Below, piece after piece: positions 10,139 to 21,500 of a DNA stretch of 64,000 nucleotides (position 1 is the stretch's first letter; the number at the start of each line of letters is the position of its first letter). The position numbers and the translations under genes are program-made. The DNA comes from Diacronema lutheri (taxonomy: Eukaryota > Haptophyta > Pavlovophyceae > Pavlovales > Pavlovaceae): positions 62,001-126,000 of the forward strand of contig JAGTXO010000057.1 of assembly GCA_019448385.1 (NCBI GenBank), in the 5' to 3' direction. Under the pieces are notes generated by a model. The model worked only from the letters and a program-made list of their open reading frames with translations, searched no databases and was not told where the DNA came from.

Positions 10139-10197
10139 ACCTCCGTCCGTCGAGGCCAAGCGTGCGCGAGTTGTTGTTGTTGTCAGCGTTCCTTGGG

Positions 10198-11102
10198 CTA
10201 GGTCTCTCGTGTGATTGCCACGACGACCGCCTCCGCGCAGTGATCTGAGAGCATGCGCGGCTCAAGAGTGGCGCGCACAAACGCCTCGGTCGCCTCGGTG
10301 CGCACGGGCGCGAGGGGCGCGGAGGCGCTCCGCGCAAAGATCCAGTCGATGGCCTTGCGACTCCGCGGCCGAGTCGCACGTACGGCTGGCGCGCACGCGA
10401 ACCCTGGTACCTCGAACGGGCCATACAGGCGATTGCAGTCGCCGCCCCACACGACAGCATCGGGTCGCAGCTGCTCTGCGCGCGCGGCGAGGTGCGCGAG
10501 CAGCGTGCGCTGCGGCTGGTGCGCCTTCTTGTCGTACAGGTGCACGCTCGCAAGCAGCACGCGCGCGCTGCGCCGCGCGATCGGGTCACGGCAACCGCGA
10601 GGAGCGCGCAGATAAACGGCCGGCGGGCTGTGGAGCGCGCGCGCCGCGCACGCCGCGCGCACCCGCTCGGCTTGTGGAGCACGTGCGCGATGGCCGTCGC
10701 CATGTATGGACTCTCAGGAACCCACGCCCAGCCGCAATGGTGCGCTGGCTCCGCCGGCTCGATGTTGTCCACGCGCTCGGCGCGGAGCAGCAGCGCGACG
10801 CCGTCTCCGCCCGTCCAACTGCCGTCCGCGCGTTGCGAGCCGCGCGCTGGGTGTCGCGCGTACACGACGGCGTACGACGCGCCAAGATGGGCGCGCAGAT
10901 CGTCCATCTCGGCAGGCCCGACCTCCTGCAGGAGGTAAACGTCGAGGTCGTGCGCGAGCAGCACAGCAGCGATCGCGGGAAGCCGCTCCACCCAATTACT
11001 CTGACCGCGCGCGTTGATGCCCTCGCGATCGGCGTACTTGACTGCGTACGGCGGGTGGAGCACGTTGAAGGAGCCGACGCTCATGCCATGCTGCGCGTCC
11101 AT
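10198..11102 (-). CDS. Endonuclease/exonuclease/phosphatase-family hydrolase
   Basis: Exons 11102-10663 and 10567-10198, 269 aa; donor GTGCGC, acceptor GCGCAG. Motifs of the EEP (DNase I-like) fold occur in order: SFNVLHP near residue 11, LDVYLLQEVG (metal-binding Glu) near 55, VLLASVHLYD after the splice join, VVWGGDCNRLYG (G-D-x-N), KAIDWIFA and a C-terminal MLSDHCAEAV (catalytic S-D-H). This is the complete catalytic set. Relatives include CCR4-type nucleases, inositol-phosphate phosphatases and bacterial EEP proteins; substrate unknown. The join restores the conserved strand before SVHL. Head-to-head with the RING-PHD gene, 107 bp apart. Confidence 0.88.
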
Positions 11103-11209
11103 GCGGATGATGGCGCGCGCGACGCGAGGCTGCCGTACGGCACGCCTACAGCGCGCACGACGGTGGGCTGGCCTTGGAGCGAGAGAGGAGGCGAAGAGCG
11201 GGCTAATAA

Positions 11210-13096
11210 GTGCGGGAAAAGTGCTCTCGAGCCGAGCTGCTCGAGTGCCCGATGGGGCCGAGCGCCCGGCTCGTCCGCCTCTTCATCGGCCACCTCGAGG
11301 GCGAGCTGATGTGCCCTGTGTGCCTCGACGTGCTCGTCGCGCCCCTTCGCCTGCCGTGCGACCACAGCATGTGCGGGACGTGCACGCACCGCACCGTGCA
11401 CGAGTACGGCTGCTGCCCGGTGTGCAAGGCGCCCGCAACGATGCGCGCCGCGCAGCCGAGCGCGCCGCTCACGCTACTCGCGCAGCGCTTCGTTGGCCTG
11501 CGCGACGCGACGGAACACCTGGTTGCGGCCCATCTTGGCGCGAGCGGCGCGCCGGACGACTTTGCGGCAGACGACGCGTCGCAGCCGTCGCGCGCGGCGG
11601 GCGCCACCGCCGAGCCGCTCGCCGGCGGCGACGAAGCGGACAGTGCCGCGCTGGACGACATGCGCGTGCTGATTACGGGCGTGCAGCAAACATGCACGCA
11701 CGCCAACGCGCCCGCCGAGCCGCGCGAGATCTCGACGGACGAGCTGGCCGAAGCGATTGCGCGGAGCAAAGCCGCGGCGCGCTCGGCGCAGGCCGCGTGC
11801 GCGCGCGCGCACGCGGCGCTAAGCAACGCAGGCACGGCGGGCGATGAGGCGGCTGCGGAGGAGCGCGTGCTCATGCTGGCCACGCCCAGCCCTGCGAGCA
11901 GTCAGCCACCGGCCTGTGCGGCGCGCACGGCGCAGACGTCGGAGCAGCCAACGCGAACCGTGCGCATCGCGGCTGGCGCGCGCTCGCCCGCCGGCGGCAC
12001 GCGCGCCGCCACCTCAACGGCCGCATTCCGCGCGGAATTGGCGGAGGCTGGCGGCGGGGCCGACGCGCAGGCGCTGACGCGTGCCCCGGGGATCGCCGGC
12101 CTCGAGGAGTGGCCGCCATTGCCGCCATTGCCGCCATTGCCAACCAGCCGCGCGAGAGGCGGCGAGAATGGGGACGACGACGACGACGACGACGAGCTGT
12201 GTTGCGTGTGCGGGTCAGGCGAGTCGGAGGAGGACAACCTGATCGTCTTTTGCGCCGGATGCCAGCTCGCCGTGCACCAGGTGTGCTACGCGGTGGCGAG
12301 CGTCCCCGAAGGCGACTGGCTGTGCGACAGATGCGCGCTCGGCCCGGCCGAGGCCGCGCGCGTGCGGTGCGCGGTCTGCCCGAGCGCGCGCGGCGCGTTC
12401 AAGCGGACGGAAGGCGGGCGCTGGGGCGGCTGGATGCACGTGCTCTGCGCGCAGTGGATCCCCGGCCTCGGCTTCCGCAAGGCGGACACACTCGAGGCAG
12501 CGGCTGGCGTTGACGTTCTCCTGCCCGCGCGCCTCAAGCTGAGCTGCGCGCTCTGCGCGCAGCGCGCGCACGCCGCGGGCGGAGGCGTCGGCGTTGCGCG
12601 CGCGCTCGCAAGCGCGACGCCGACGCCGTCGAGCGCGTGCGGCAGCGCCAAGGGCAAGGCGAGGCAGCGGCCGCCTGCCACGGCTGCGGACGGCGAGGGG
12701 AGGCGCAGCGCGTGCGTGCAATGCACCCTTGGCAGGTGCCTTGTCGCCTTCCACGCGACATGCGCGCAGGAGGCGGGCTGTTTCATGCGCATCGCCGAGG
12801 TCTGCGGGCCCACAGGCCGTGAAAAGCTGATCCGCGAGATCCTCTGCCCAAAGCACTCGGCTCAGGTGCGTGCGTGTGTCGCGCCGCGTGCTGCCCCCAC
12901 GGAAGTGATATGAAGGGGCTGCCCACGGCGCGCCTCCGCTGCGCGGGCGCTCACGCGCGCCCGAGCCGTTGCGCGCGTGGCCCGTGTGCGGCGCGCGCGT
13001 GGGCCGCAGCGGAGGCAGGCCGAAGCGGGCGCGGTCGAAACAACGCGGCCCGATGGCGCACAGCACGGCAAGCGTCGGCTCGAGAGCGGAGACTGA
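11210..13096 (+). CDS. RING-PHD-extended PHD chromatin-reader protein
   Basis: Exons 11210-12865 and 13010-13096, 580 aa; donor GTGCGT, acceptor CCGCAG. If the intron were retained the frame would run on to a stop at 12911-12913. Domains in order: a RING finger at about 35-75 (CPVCLDVLVAPLRLPCDHSM, then CPVC), an acidic low-complexity linker, a canonical PHD finger at about 325-370 (CCVCGSG, FCAGCQLAVHQVCY, WLCDRC) and an extended PHD (C..C, GGWMHVLCAQWIPGLGF, CVQCTLGRCLVAFHATCAQE, CPKH). PHD plus ePHD is the reader pair of JADE, BRPF and AF10-type histone-acetyltransferase scaffolds. The added RING suggests ubiquitin-ligase activity. The short last exon is basic. Confidence 0.85.
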
Positions 13097-13160
13097 GCAG
13101 AGCGCGCAGACCTGCCCTGGCCTGGCCAACCTGCCTGGCCACTTTAAGCGCCCTGCTCAG

Positions 13161-16055
13161 CTACCTCTCCTTTGGGGCCAGTGTACCCCCGCCGCCGGCC
13201 GCCCTTGCCTTTGCCGCGCCATCGACGGGCGCGCCGCCGGCTGCCAAGACCGCGAGCTCGTCCAGTCGGCGCGTGACGCGCGCCTCGCGCGCAAAACGCG
13301 TGTAGTGACGCGCCTTGAGGAGCTTTGCAACCCGCGCCGCCGAGTCGTTGTACTCCTGCGTGCCCACGCGGCCCTTGCTCGCAATTCCCGACGCGGCCGA
13401 GCCGACAGACGACCGGCCCTCCGAGCGCGCGTCAGCGGCGATCGAGCGGCCGGCCGCCATGCTGCCGCCGCCGACGGGTGTGCGCGAGCCCGACGCGGCG
13501 AGCAGCCCAGCGCCCGCCGGAAGCGTGCCCGTCCCGTTGGCCGTGGCCGCAGCCGCAGCCTTGCGCGCCACCTGTCCTGAAGACGCCACCGACTGCTTGC
13601 GCGCTAATTTGCTCGGCGCGCCGACCGCGCTGTTCACCGAGCCCTTGCCGGAGCCTACGCGAGAGCCTGCGGCGAGCAGCGGCGCGCCGCAGCGCGAGGG
13701 CGGGCGCGGCGACGCGCGGGCGAGCTCAGCGCGGCTGGGCGGCCGCACGCGCTGTGCGCAGGAATAGCGCGCGCGCAGCACGCGGCATAGGCGGGCGAGT
13801 GTGGGGGCAGGGGGGACGGGGCGCATCGCGCGGCTGGCTTTGTCGCGCGGCGTGCGCCGCGCGCACGTGAGGCGACGAATGCGCCCCGCTGGTCGCCATC
13901 CTGCATGAGGAGCGGGTGCGGCATCGCCGACTCGTCGCACCTCTGCTCGTGCGGGTAGAGACGCAGCACCTGGGGAATGAGAGCGGAGGGGAAGGGGGGC
14001 GGGAGCGGAGAGATGGGCGCGCGCGCTCGCCGCCCGCCCGCCCGCCCGCCCGCCCGCCCGCCGCGCGCCGCCCACCAGCCCGGCGCGCCACCGCACCTGC
14101 GCGAGCTGCTCGGACGAGACCGAGCCGCCCAGCCTCGTGCGCAGAGCCGGGTAGAAGGCGATGACCGCGTCAACAAGGTCCACGACCGCGAGGCGCGCCG
14201 CGCGCACAGCCCGCCTCTCGGGAGAGCTGTCGGAAGAGCTGTCCGAAGGGGCGGCCTTGTCCGATGACGGCGTCTTGCCCGCGCCGCCGCCGCCGCGCGC
14301 CGACTTTGCGGGCGGCTTGTCCGCGCCTGGCGCGGGCGCAGCGAGCGCGCGCGCACGTGCGTCACCGGGCTCGTCGCCCGCGTCCGCGTCCGCGCCCGTC
14401 GGGCGGCGCGGCGGCAGCGCGTGCGCGATGAGCGCGAGCTGCTCGTCGCCGAGCAGCCGGCAGACGGGCCCGCCGCCGCCTCCCGCCGCCATCGCGAAAG
14501 CAAAGCCGTGCGGCGCGAGCACTCGGCCGATCCGATCTCCTGCGAGGTCGACGAGATGCAGCTCCGTGCCGTCCGCCTTGATGAGGAGCGCGAGGGGCAG
14601 GCAGCCGCACAGCGCGGCCCAGCTGATGTGCGGCGACGAGGCGAGCGGCGCCTTGCGCAGCACGAGCGCGCCGCAGCCATGCTCCGCCTGTGCCGCAAGG
14701 TCGTACACGTGCACCCACCCGTCCGCATCCACACTGAGCAGCCGCTCAGTGTGGGTGATTGCCAAGAGGCGCACGGCGCTGCGTGAGGCGTGCGCCGCCA
14801 TTTCGCCGCGTTGCACGTGTAGGGTCGTGTCCCACAGCCCGACGCTGCCGTCGGCGTAGCCGAGCGCGAGGAGCGTCGTCGTGCTGTTGAGCGCGCTCGC
14901 GCTGAGCGCCGCGGGGTAGAGCGCGCACCTCCGGTCGGGCGAGCGGCGCAGCTCGTCGTGCGGCCGCGCGATGTCCGGCAGCAGCTGATAGAAGCACACC
15001 TCCTCGCTGCCCGCGCCCCACACGTACAGGCCTGCGCACGAGAAGGCCAGCGCCTCGCCCACCGCGCGGTGGCGCGGTGCCATCACGAAGTGGCACGTGA
15101 CGGCGGGCACGCCGACCGCCGCCGCGCCGCGCGCGCGCTCGGCGCTTGGCACGGCGAAGGGCGGCGGCGGCGGCGGGCTCGCGTCGAGCACGAGCGGCGC
15201 GTGCGACGAGCCACCGCCCGCAGCCACCGCCCTCTCCGCCTGCGCGAGCGTCTCGGCCACGGCCGCGACAGGCAGTGCAAAGACCTGCACGCCGCACCCC
15301 ACCTCGCCGGACTCGGTCGCGCCGCCATCGCCATGCGTCGCGCGCGCGCCGAGCGCCGCGGCGAAGCGGCCGTCGTGCGAGAGGTGGAGCGCGGTAGCGC
15401 GCAGCGCAAGGTCGGCCGACGAGAGCAGGATCGGCCGCCATGACGCGCCCGTCTCCTCCACCATCGAGACGATCGCCAGCTGGAAGACGAGCAGCCGGTC
15501 GGCCTCGCCGCCGGAGGTTGGCCGCTGCACGAGCGCGAGCAGCGTGAAGGACGTCGATCCGGGCGGCGGGACGGAGGCGAGGCACGCGACCTCCCATCCG
15601 GGCTCAAGCTCGAGCAGCGGCACCGTCGTGCTCGGCTCGAGCGAGTCGAGCAGCACCACCTTGCCGCCCGCGCCGCCCGCGGGCGCGACGAGGAAGAGAG
15701 AATCGTACAGCGTGCACAAGCACGTGCGACTGTCGAAGAGCGCGGCGTGCTCGGGCTCGGCGAAGCGGCTATCGGCGGGGGCAGCGGGAATGGCCGCCTC
15801 CTCGCCGCGCTTCTGCCGCGCCTCGCGCTCGCCCGCCGTGCGCATACGTGAGAGCTGGAACGAGTCGTCGAGGAGCTCGTCGAGCAGCTGGTCGATCAGC
15901 CGGTACGGCTGCGGCAGGAAGTCGCTAAAGCGCGAGATGTCTTCCCAGTCCGTGTTGGCGAAGTGCGCGCTGCCCGTCGCGCCGCGCGCGCCGGCGGGTA
16001 GCGCCCACGCCGCCGGCTCGCCCTCGCCCTCCGCCCGAATGCTGCTCGCCTCCAT
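13161..16055 (-). CDS. WDR93: WDR93-like ciliary WD-repeat protein
   Basis: Exons 16055-14097, 13969-13867 and 13666-13161, 855 aa; phases agree. Near the N-terminus, DFLPQPYRLIDQLLDELLDD matches the diagnostic segment of WDR93 (LPQPYRMINKLVNLLFD in animals, from memory). A WD40-type region follows (LLALGYADGSVGLWDTTLHV; RLLSVDADGWVHVYDLAAQA), then a Ser/Asp-rich linker, a conserved segment (VLRLYPHEQRCDES) and a Gly/Ser-rich tail ending in helices (ARVAKLLKARHYTRFAREAR). The animal protein is cilia-linked and the Chlamydomonas counterpart is, as I recall, a central-pair C1d protein (FAP297). This implies a motile flagellum. The intron at 14096-13970 holds a (GGGCG)n run. Confidence 0.82.
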   Translation of the reverse strand: MEASSIRAEGEGEPAAWALPAGARGATGSAHFANTDWEDISRFSDFLPQPYRLIDQLLDELLDDSFQLSRMRTAGEREARQKRGEEAAIPAAPADSRFAEPEHAALFDSRTCLCTLYDSLFLVAPAGGAGGKVVLLDSLEPSTTVPLLELEPGWEVACLASVPPPGSTSFTLLALVQRPTSGGEADRLLVFQLAIVSMVEETGASWRPILLSSADLALRATALHLSHDGRFAAALGARATHGDGGATESGEVGCGVQVFALPVAAVAETLAQAERAVAAGGGSSHAPLVLDASPPPPPPFAVPSAERARGAAAVGVPAVTCHFVMAPRHRAVGEALAFSCAGLYVWGAGSEEVCFYQLLPDIARPHDELRRSPDRRCALYPAALSASALNSTTTLLALGYADGSVGLWDTTLHVQRGEMAAHASRSAVRLLAITHTERLLSVDADGWVHVYDLAAQAEHGCGALVLRKAPLASSPHISWAALCGCLPLALLIKADGTELHLVDLAGDRIGRVLAPHGFAFAMAAGGGGGPVCRLLGDEQLALIAHALPPRRPTGADADAGDEPGDARARALAAPAPGADKPPAKSARGGGGAGKTPSSDKAAPSDSSSDSSPERRAVRAARLAVVDLVDAVIAFYPALRTRLGGSVSSEQLAQVRWRAGLVGGARRAGGRAGGRAASARAHLSAPAPLPLRSHSPGAASLPARAEVRRVGDAAPAPHAGWRPAGRIRRLTCARRTPRDKASRAMRPVPPAPTLARLCRVLRARYSCAQRVRPPSRAELARASPRPPSRCGAPLLAAGSRVGSGKGSVNSAVGAPSKLARKQSVASSGQVARKAAAAATANGTGTLPAGAGLLAASGSRTPVGGGSMAAGRSIAADARSEGRSSVGSAASGIASKGRVGTQEYNDSAARVAKLLKARHYTRFAREARVTRRLDELAVLAAGGAPVDGAAKARAAGGGGTLAPKER

Positions 16056-16092
16056 TTCCGATAACGTCCACCGCGGGTGCCGGCCGGGCACG

Positions 16093-17419
16093 ATGCCGCC
16101 GCCTGCGCGTCTCGCACACGGCGCACGCAAACGTCCGCCGCCCAGCCGCGGTGCTGGCACGTGGGCGCGCGCGGCGAAGCGGCCCGCGCCGCGCCAACCC
16201 GAGCCCGAGACGGATGAGGAGCGGGCGCGCCGGCGCATGGAGATGATGGACGATGACAGCACGGACGACGACGACAGCGCCGACGCCAACGAGATTGGCG
16301 CCGGTCGCGGCGGAAGGGTCGGAGGCGCGCGGACAGCAGCGCAGGAGGAGGGCGGGAGCGACGACGACGACGCGGACGGTGGCGGTGGCAAAGGCGAGGA
16401 GGAGAGCGGGCTGGACTTGGATGGCGACAGCGAGGACGACGAGGAGGAGGACGGCGAGAGCGGCGCCTCCGGGCGCAGCGACGGCAGCGGCGACGAGGCG
16501 GACCAGCCGGAGGCCGCGCCGCCCGACTGGCGCGCGGCGCTCGCGGATGTCGCGTTCGAGGACATCGACAAGCTGCGCAGGGACGGGGCGCGCGTGCAGC
16601 CCCTCGCCAAGCGCAGCGCGCAGCCCGGCGGCGAGGGGCCGGCCAAGCCGCAGCGCGCAAACAAGAACCGGTGCGGCCGCACGCGCCGCACCGTGCGCAC
16701 CCGCACCGCACCGCGCCGCGGCCGAGCCGCCCGCAGCCCTCTCACCATGCGCGAGCCACGCTCTGACTTGCCCTGTGCGTGGCCCCGCGCCGGTCCCGCC
16801 CACCAGCCCGAGCGAGGTCACATCCAAAAGGCCCGTCGGCCGGCTGCGCCTCGCGCACGGCTTCGACGCGGGCAGCATGAAGGAGGCAAGCGCGCGCCGC
16901 GTCGATCCGCGCTTTGAGCCGCTCGCCGGCCGGCTCGACGAGGGCGCCGTCCGCCAAAAGTACGGCTTCGTCTACGAGCAGGCGCGGTCCGAGGCGGACG
17001 AGCTGCGCCGCCAGCTCAAGGCGCACCGCGCGGCCGAGGCGCTGCCGGCGGCGAAGCGCCGCCTCGCGCGCAAGGCGGGCACGCTGCTCGCGCCGGAGAC
17101 GGTGCTTGAGCTGCAGCGCCAGGCGGACAAGTGCACGTCCCTCCTCAGCGCGCATGCGCGCACCGAGCGCGAGCGTGCGGCCAAGGCAGAGCTGCGCGCC
17201 AAGGAGCTCGCGCTCGTCGCGCAGGGGAAGCGGCCCTTCTTTGCCAAAAAGTCGGTCGTGCGCGACGCGACGCTGACCAAGCAATATGCCGAGCTCAAGC
17301 AGAGCGGCAAGCTCGGCGCCGCGCTCGCCGAGCGGCGCAAGCGGCGGGCGGGCAAGCAGCGCAAGTGGATGCCGACGCAGCGCCACGCGCGCGCGGGCGC
17401 GGCAGCCGGCGCCGAGTGA
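16093..17419 (+). CDS. RRP36: RRP36-like rRNA processing factor
   Basis: Exons 16093-16670 and 16807-17419, 396 aa; donor GTGCGG. The join gives R-A-N-K-N-R-P-S-E-V-T-S-K-R-P-V, which matches the RRP36 core (KNxPxEVTSKKPVSRFR). It continues with RRVDPRFEPLAGRLDEG, YGFVYEQ, a coiled coil, GKRPFFAKKSVVRDATLTKQ and a basic end (RRKRRAGKQRKWM). The N-terminus is acidic (poly-Asp/Glu) and disordered. RRP36 is a nucleolar component of the small-subunit processome needed for early 18S rRNA cleavages. Its start lies only 37 bp from the divergent WDR93 start, so the two must share promoter DNA. Confidence 0.93.
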
Positions 17420-17506
17420 AGTTGCTCCGCGCGGCCGCCTGGGCAATGCTCTTGTCCCACTCGAAACAATGCACCGAAAAAAAAAACAGGGGAAAAAAAG
17501 ACCTCA

Positions 17507-18448
17507 TCAGACGCCCGTCGCGTCCTCGGGCGCGAGCGGCGCGCCGGCGAGCGTGAGCATCTCGCGCAGCACGACGCCCGCATGCGTGAACGGGGCGAGG
17601 TGGCCGGCACCGAGCGCGCTCGTCTCGTGCAGTTCGAAGCCGGCGTGCGTGCGCAGCCGCTCGAGCAGCTGCAGCGTAAGCGCGTGCGTGCCGAGCGTGC
17701 CGCACATCGCGTGCTTGCGACAGGCGCGGAGCGCGCCGTTGATCGCGGCCGATGAGAGCACTGCGCCATCTGCCGACTCCATCTCGGCAAGCGTGGCCAC
17801 GAGCTCCAGATCAAGGTCGCGCAGCGTCTCGCGCAGCTTGGCGCGCGTCCTGCTCGGCATCACCTCCCACGCGCCGGCGCCGAACCAGAAGGCGTAGAAG
17901 CGGCTCATGAAGCCGCCCTCGTCGCCGGCGCGCGCGAGCTCAAGCCAACCGCGCACCTCGTCGGCAAATGCGGCACGTTGCTCGTGGGGCAGCAGGAAGA
18001 AGCAGTTGGGCTCAAAGAGCACGAGCGCAGCCACGTCGCGCGTCGCCGCCAGGCGCGCGCACGAGGCGAGCGCGATCGAGCCACCGTACGAATGGCCGAG
18101 CACAAAGAGCCGCGCGCGGTCGGGCACAACGTGGTCGATCGCGGCGCACGCGAGAGAAGCCTGGTCGGCAAGCGACGGCGCGCGCTGCTCGCGCGGCCAT
18201 GGGCTCGAGCCCGCGTACCCGCAAAAGTTGACCGCGATCCAGTTTGCGCCCGGCGCAAGCTGCGGGCCGGCCGCCCATTGCCGCGCGCCGAGCCCTGAGC
18301 TGTGAAAGCAAACGACCCACGGTGCGCGGGCGCCCGCGTTGCTGTAAACCATGCTCTCGACCGCCAGCTCGCCATCGAGCCCAGGCAGTCGAGCCAGCGT
18401 CGAGACCGCCCGCGCGCCGGTCGTGACGCGGAGCCGCCGCGCCAGCAT
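17507..18448 (-). CDS. Alpha/beta hydrolase
   Basis: Single exon, 313 aa from the Met at 18448; an upstream Met at 18511 in frame would add 21 residues but spans an A/T-rich promoter-like run, so the inner start is preferred. Alpha/beta-hydrolase hallmarks: strand WVVCFHSSGLGARQW (oxyanion region), NFCGYAGSS, the nucleophile elbow LGHSYGGS at about residue 121, LVLFEPN, and a C-terminal ALGAGHLAPFTH that supplies the His. The first 20 residues (MLARRLRVTTGARAVSTLAR) look like a mitochondrial or plastid targeting sequence. Substrate unknown. It faces RRP36 tail-to-tail across an A-rich 87-bp spacer. Confidence 0.85.
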   Translation of the reverse strand: MLARRLRVTTGARAVSTLARLPGLDGELAVESMVYSNAGARAPWVVCFHSSGLGARQWAAGPQLAPGANWIAVNFCGYAGSSPWPREQRAPSLADQASLACAAIDHVVPDRARLFVLGHSYGGSIALASCARLAATRDVAALVLFEPNCFFLLPHEQRAAFADEVRGWLELARAGDEGGFMSRFYAFWFGAGAWEVMPSRTRAKLRETLRDLDLELVATLAEMESADGAVLSSAAINGALRACRKHAMCGTLGTHALTLQLLERLRTHAGFELHETSALGAGHLAPFTHAGVVLREMLTLAGAPLAPEDATGV

Positions 18449-18517
18449 GAGCCAGCGTTGGACGGTGGCGATTTTTTTAAAAAGAAAGTCGACGGGGTTC
18501 CCACTTTTCACGCTGAG

Positions 18518-21500
18518 TCATGAGCCCAACTCGTCCGCAAAGCGGATCGAGCTCGAGCCGCGGCGCAAGAACTTGGACTGCCGCGCCGCGGACGTCGTCG
18601 CAGCAATTGCGCGCGCGTTGAAGCCGCCCTGCCCCGACAGGATCATCCGCGTCTGCGCCGCGTGCGTCACCATCGCGAGTCGCGTCGCATTCAGCCGGAG
18701 CGAGAGGAGCGGCCTCGGCGGCCTCGCCAGCGGCCGGTCGATCAGCGCGACGCGAACGCTCGCGACGCGCCCGCGGTACGCGCGCTGCAGCATCGCAGCC
18801 GCCTCCGCCCTGCGCGCGCGCTCGCGCAACGCGCTGCTGCTGCTCCCGCCCGCGCTCGTTCCGCCGAGAACGCCGCTGGTCGGATTGCCGTCCCTCGTCA
18901 AGCGCGAGCGGCGGTACGCGTCCTTGACCACAGCGACGCGCACCTCGCGCGCAACATTGTGCGCGAGCGCCTTTGCCGCGTGCTGCTCCACCCCCTCGGA
19001 GATGCGCCGCGCGTGCGCGAGCGCGCGCAGCCGGAGCAGCGAGACCAACCCGATGTTGCTCAGCAGCTGCTCGGCACAAGGGGCGCGGCGCGGTGGCGCG
19101 CATCGGGGGCGGGGCAGCCGTGGGATGGCGCGGCTGCTGTTGGCGCGGGGCGCGCAGTCGCCATGGGGCCACGCGTACGCGAGCGCGGCGGCGCCGCGAG
19201 CGAAGAGCGCGCGGCGCGATGGGCGGATCCGCGCGCGCGCGTGCGAACCTCGTGCTGGCGGATGCGTGCACCGCGCCGTTCGGCGGCGTGCAGCTGGAGC
19301 CGGCGTCGGACAAGGACACACCGGAACAGACGCTGCAGGCGCAGCACATCCGACGGCGCCGTCTCGTGCGCGTCCGGCGCGTCCGGCGCGTCGGCGCGCG
19401 CGCCCACCGCGTCGCTCGCCGTCGCGTCGTTGCCGTGCTCGGGCGAAGGCGACTCCGGCGACTCCGGCGACTCCGGTGACTCCGGCGACTCCGGTGACTC
19501 GGGCGCGTCGTCGCGCGCGCCCGCCGCGTCGGTGCGTCGGTGCTCGCGATCTGCTTGATCTGCTTGATCTGCTTGGTCTGCTTGGTCTGGTTGGTCTGGT
19601 TGGTTGCCGTGCGGCTCCTGCGCGGGCAGCGCAAGCGCGTCAATCCGGCTGCCGTCGATCCGGCTGCCGTCGATCCGGCTGCCCGCAACCGCCGTTCCGC
19701 CGCTGCCCGCGCGCCGCAGCTGTGGGCGCGTCGGCGCACCGGAGCCTGACATCGCGTCGCGCACGGCCGCGCGGTCGCGCTGCACGGCCTCGTGCTCGGC
19801 GTTGAGCGCCTCCCACACGACGAGCTGCGCGCGCCACGATCGCAGCAGCGCCACGTGCCGCCGCCGCCTGCGCGCGAGCTCCTCGCGCATCACCTTGGCG
19901 CGCACGTGCTGCGAGATGGGCACGCGCCCGGCCGCGAGCAGCTCGGCGACGAGCGCGCACGCGGACGGCGAGCCGCCGAGCTCAGCGGCGAAGCGGGCGA
20001 AGATGGGCGGCGGCAACGTCGCCAGCGCGCGGCGCCCGGGCGACATCCCGTCGCTGCCGCGTGCCGTTGCGCGCATGCTGCCGCGCCTGCGCCGCGCGCC
20101 GCCGCCGCCGTCTCTGCCCTGCCCAGCCGCCTGCGCCTGCGCACCGCCGAGCAGCACGGAGCTGCGGCGCATCGGCGAGCGCGCGTCGTCGGCCGCGCGC
20201 GCCGGCGTGGATGACGCGAACGTGCTCATCCGCCGCCCGCCAGCCATGGCGCCAGGGCCGAGCGCGCCGGCACCGGCCGTCGCCGCGTCCGCGCCGGCAG
20301 CCGCGCGCGACGCCCGCAACGATGCACGGCGCGAGCCCGGCGTACGCACGCGCCGCTCCGGCTCGGCGGGCGGCACGCCGTCTGCGCCGCCGCGCTGCGC
20401 GGCGTGCGCGCGCGTCGCCTCGGCGAGCGCGGCGGCGGCGTTCCCGCCCACAAGCCAGCTCTCGAAGGGCTCCATCTGCCGGCAAAGCGCGTCGACGTGC
20501 GCAAGCTCGCGCGCCCGGCAGCGCGCCGCCCAGCGCTGCAGCTGCGTGGCCGCGCGGCGCACGCGGTATACGAGCTCGCGCAGCGGCGGCGTGGCGAGGG
20601 ACTCGGTCAAAAAGCCGCGCAGCTGATCGACCGCGCGCCGCCGTCGCCACAGCCGCACGACGTGCAGCAGGCGCCATTTCGCACGCCGCCACAGACGCGC
20701 CCTCGTGGCGAGGACGGTGAGGCGACGGCGCATCCGTTGGCGGCCGACGTGCGCGGCGACGACTGCCATGGCGCGCGCGTGGCGCTGACGGAAGCGCAGG
20801 CCGTGCAGCGCGGCGCACAGTCGCGCCGCGCGCGCGCCGCCCGCGCGCAGCTCGGCCCACGCGTTCGCCGCCTGGGCCGCCGCGTCGCGCGCGTGCTTGC
20901 GGGTGTGCACAGCCTCGACCCACGCGATGTGCGCGCGCACGGCCTCGACGCGCGCCTCACCCTGGGCGCGCAGCTCGGCGCAGCGCTCGCGCTGCAGGCG
21001 CACGCGCAGCGCGTGCAGCGCGGCGGCCGCCGCGTGCGTGTCCGATGGCGAGTAGCTCGCGGCAGTCGCAATGTTGCGCGCGACGAACGCGCGCCCGCCC
21101 AACAGCGCGCGCCGCGTCTCCGCCGCCTCGTGCGCGAGCGCGCCGGCGCGCGCGTCAAAATCGGCGCGAAAATCGGACGACGCGCGGCAGCGCTTGATCG
21201 TCGCGTCGATGTGCCGCCGCGCGCTTGGCCGCGCAAACGACGACGTGAGCAGCGGGGCTGGGAGGAGCGTCGCGCGCGTGGGGCTCGCGTATGACGGTGG
21301 TGCGCTCTCCGGCGACGTGCGCGAGCGCGCGCGCGGCGGCGTCGGCGACGAGCGACGGGCGGGCGCAAGCGCGGCGGCCGTCGCCGCGCCACCACCGCCG
21401 GCGGGGCACACCCCGCCCGGCAACGAGCCCGCCGCGCAGCCGCCCGGCGCGGGCGCATGCAACGCGCTGAGAGACCGCGCGAGGTGCGCGCCAGGCCAAA

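Noticed and set aside
12866-12913. Read-through end of the RING-PHD gene (stop at 12911-12913)
   Set aside because: The frame continues over a good GTGCGT donor, and the next acceptor gives a sensible basic C-terminus; kept only as an alternative for intron retention.
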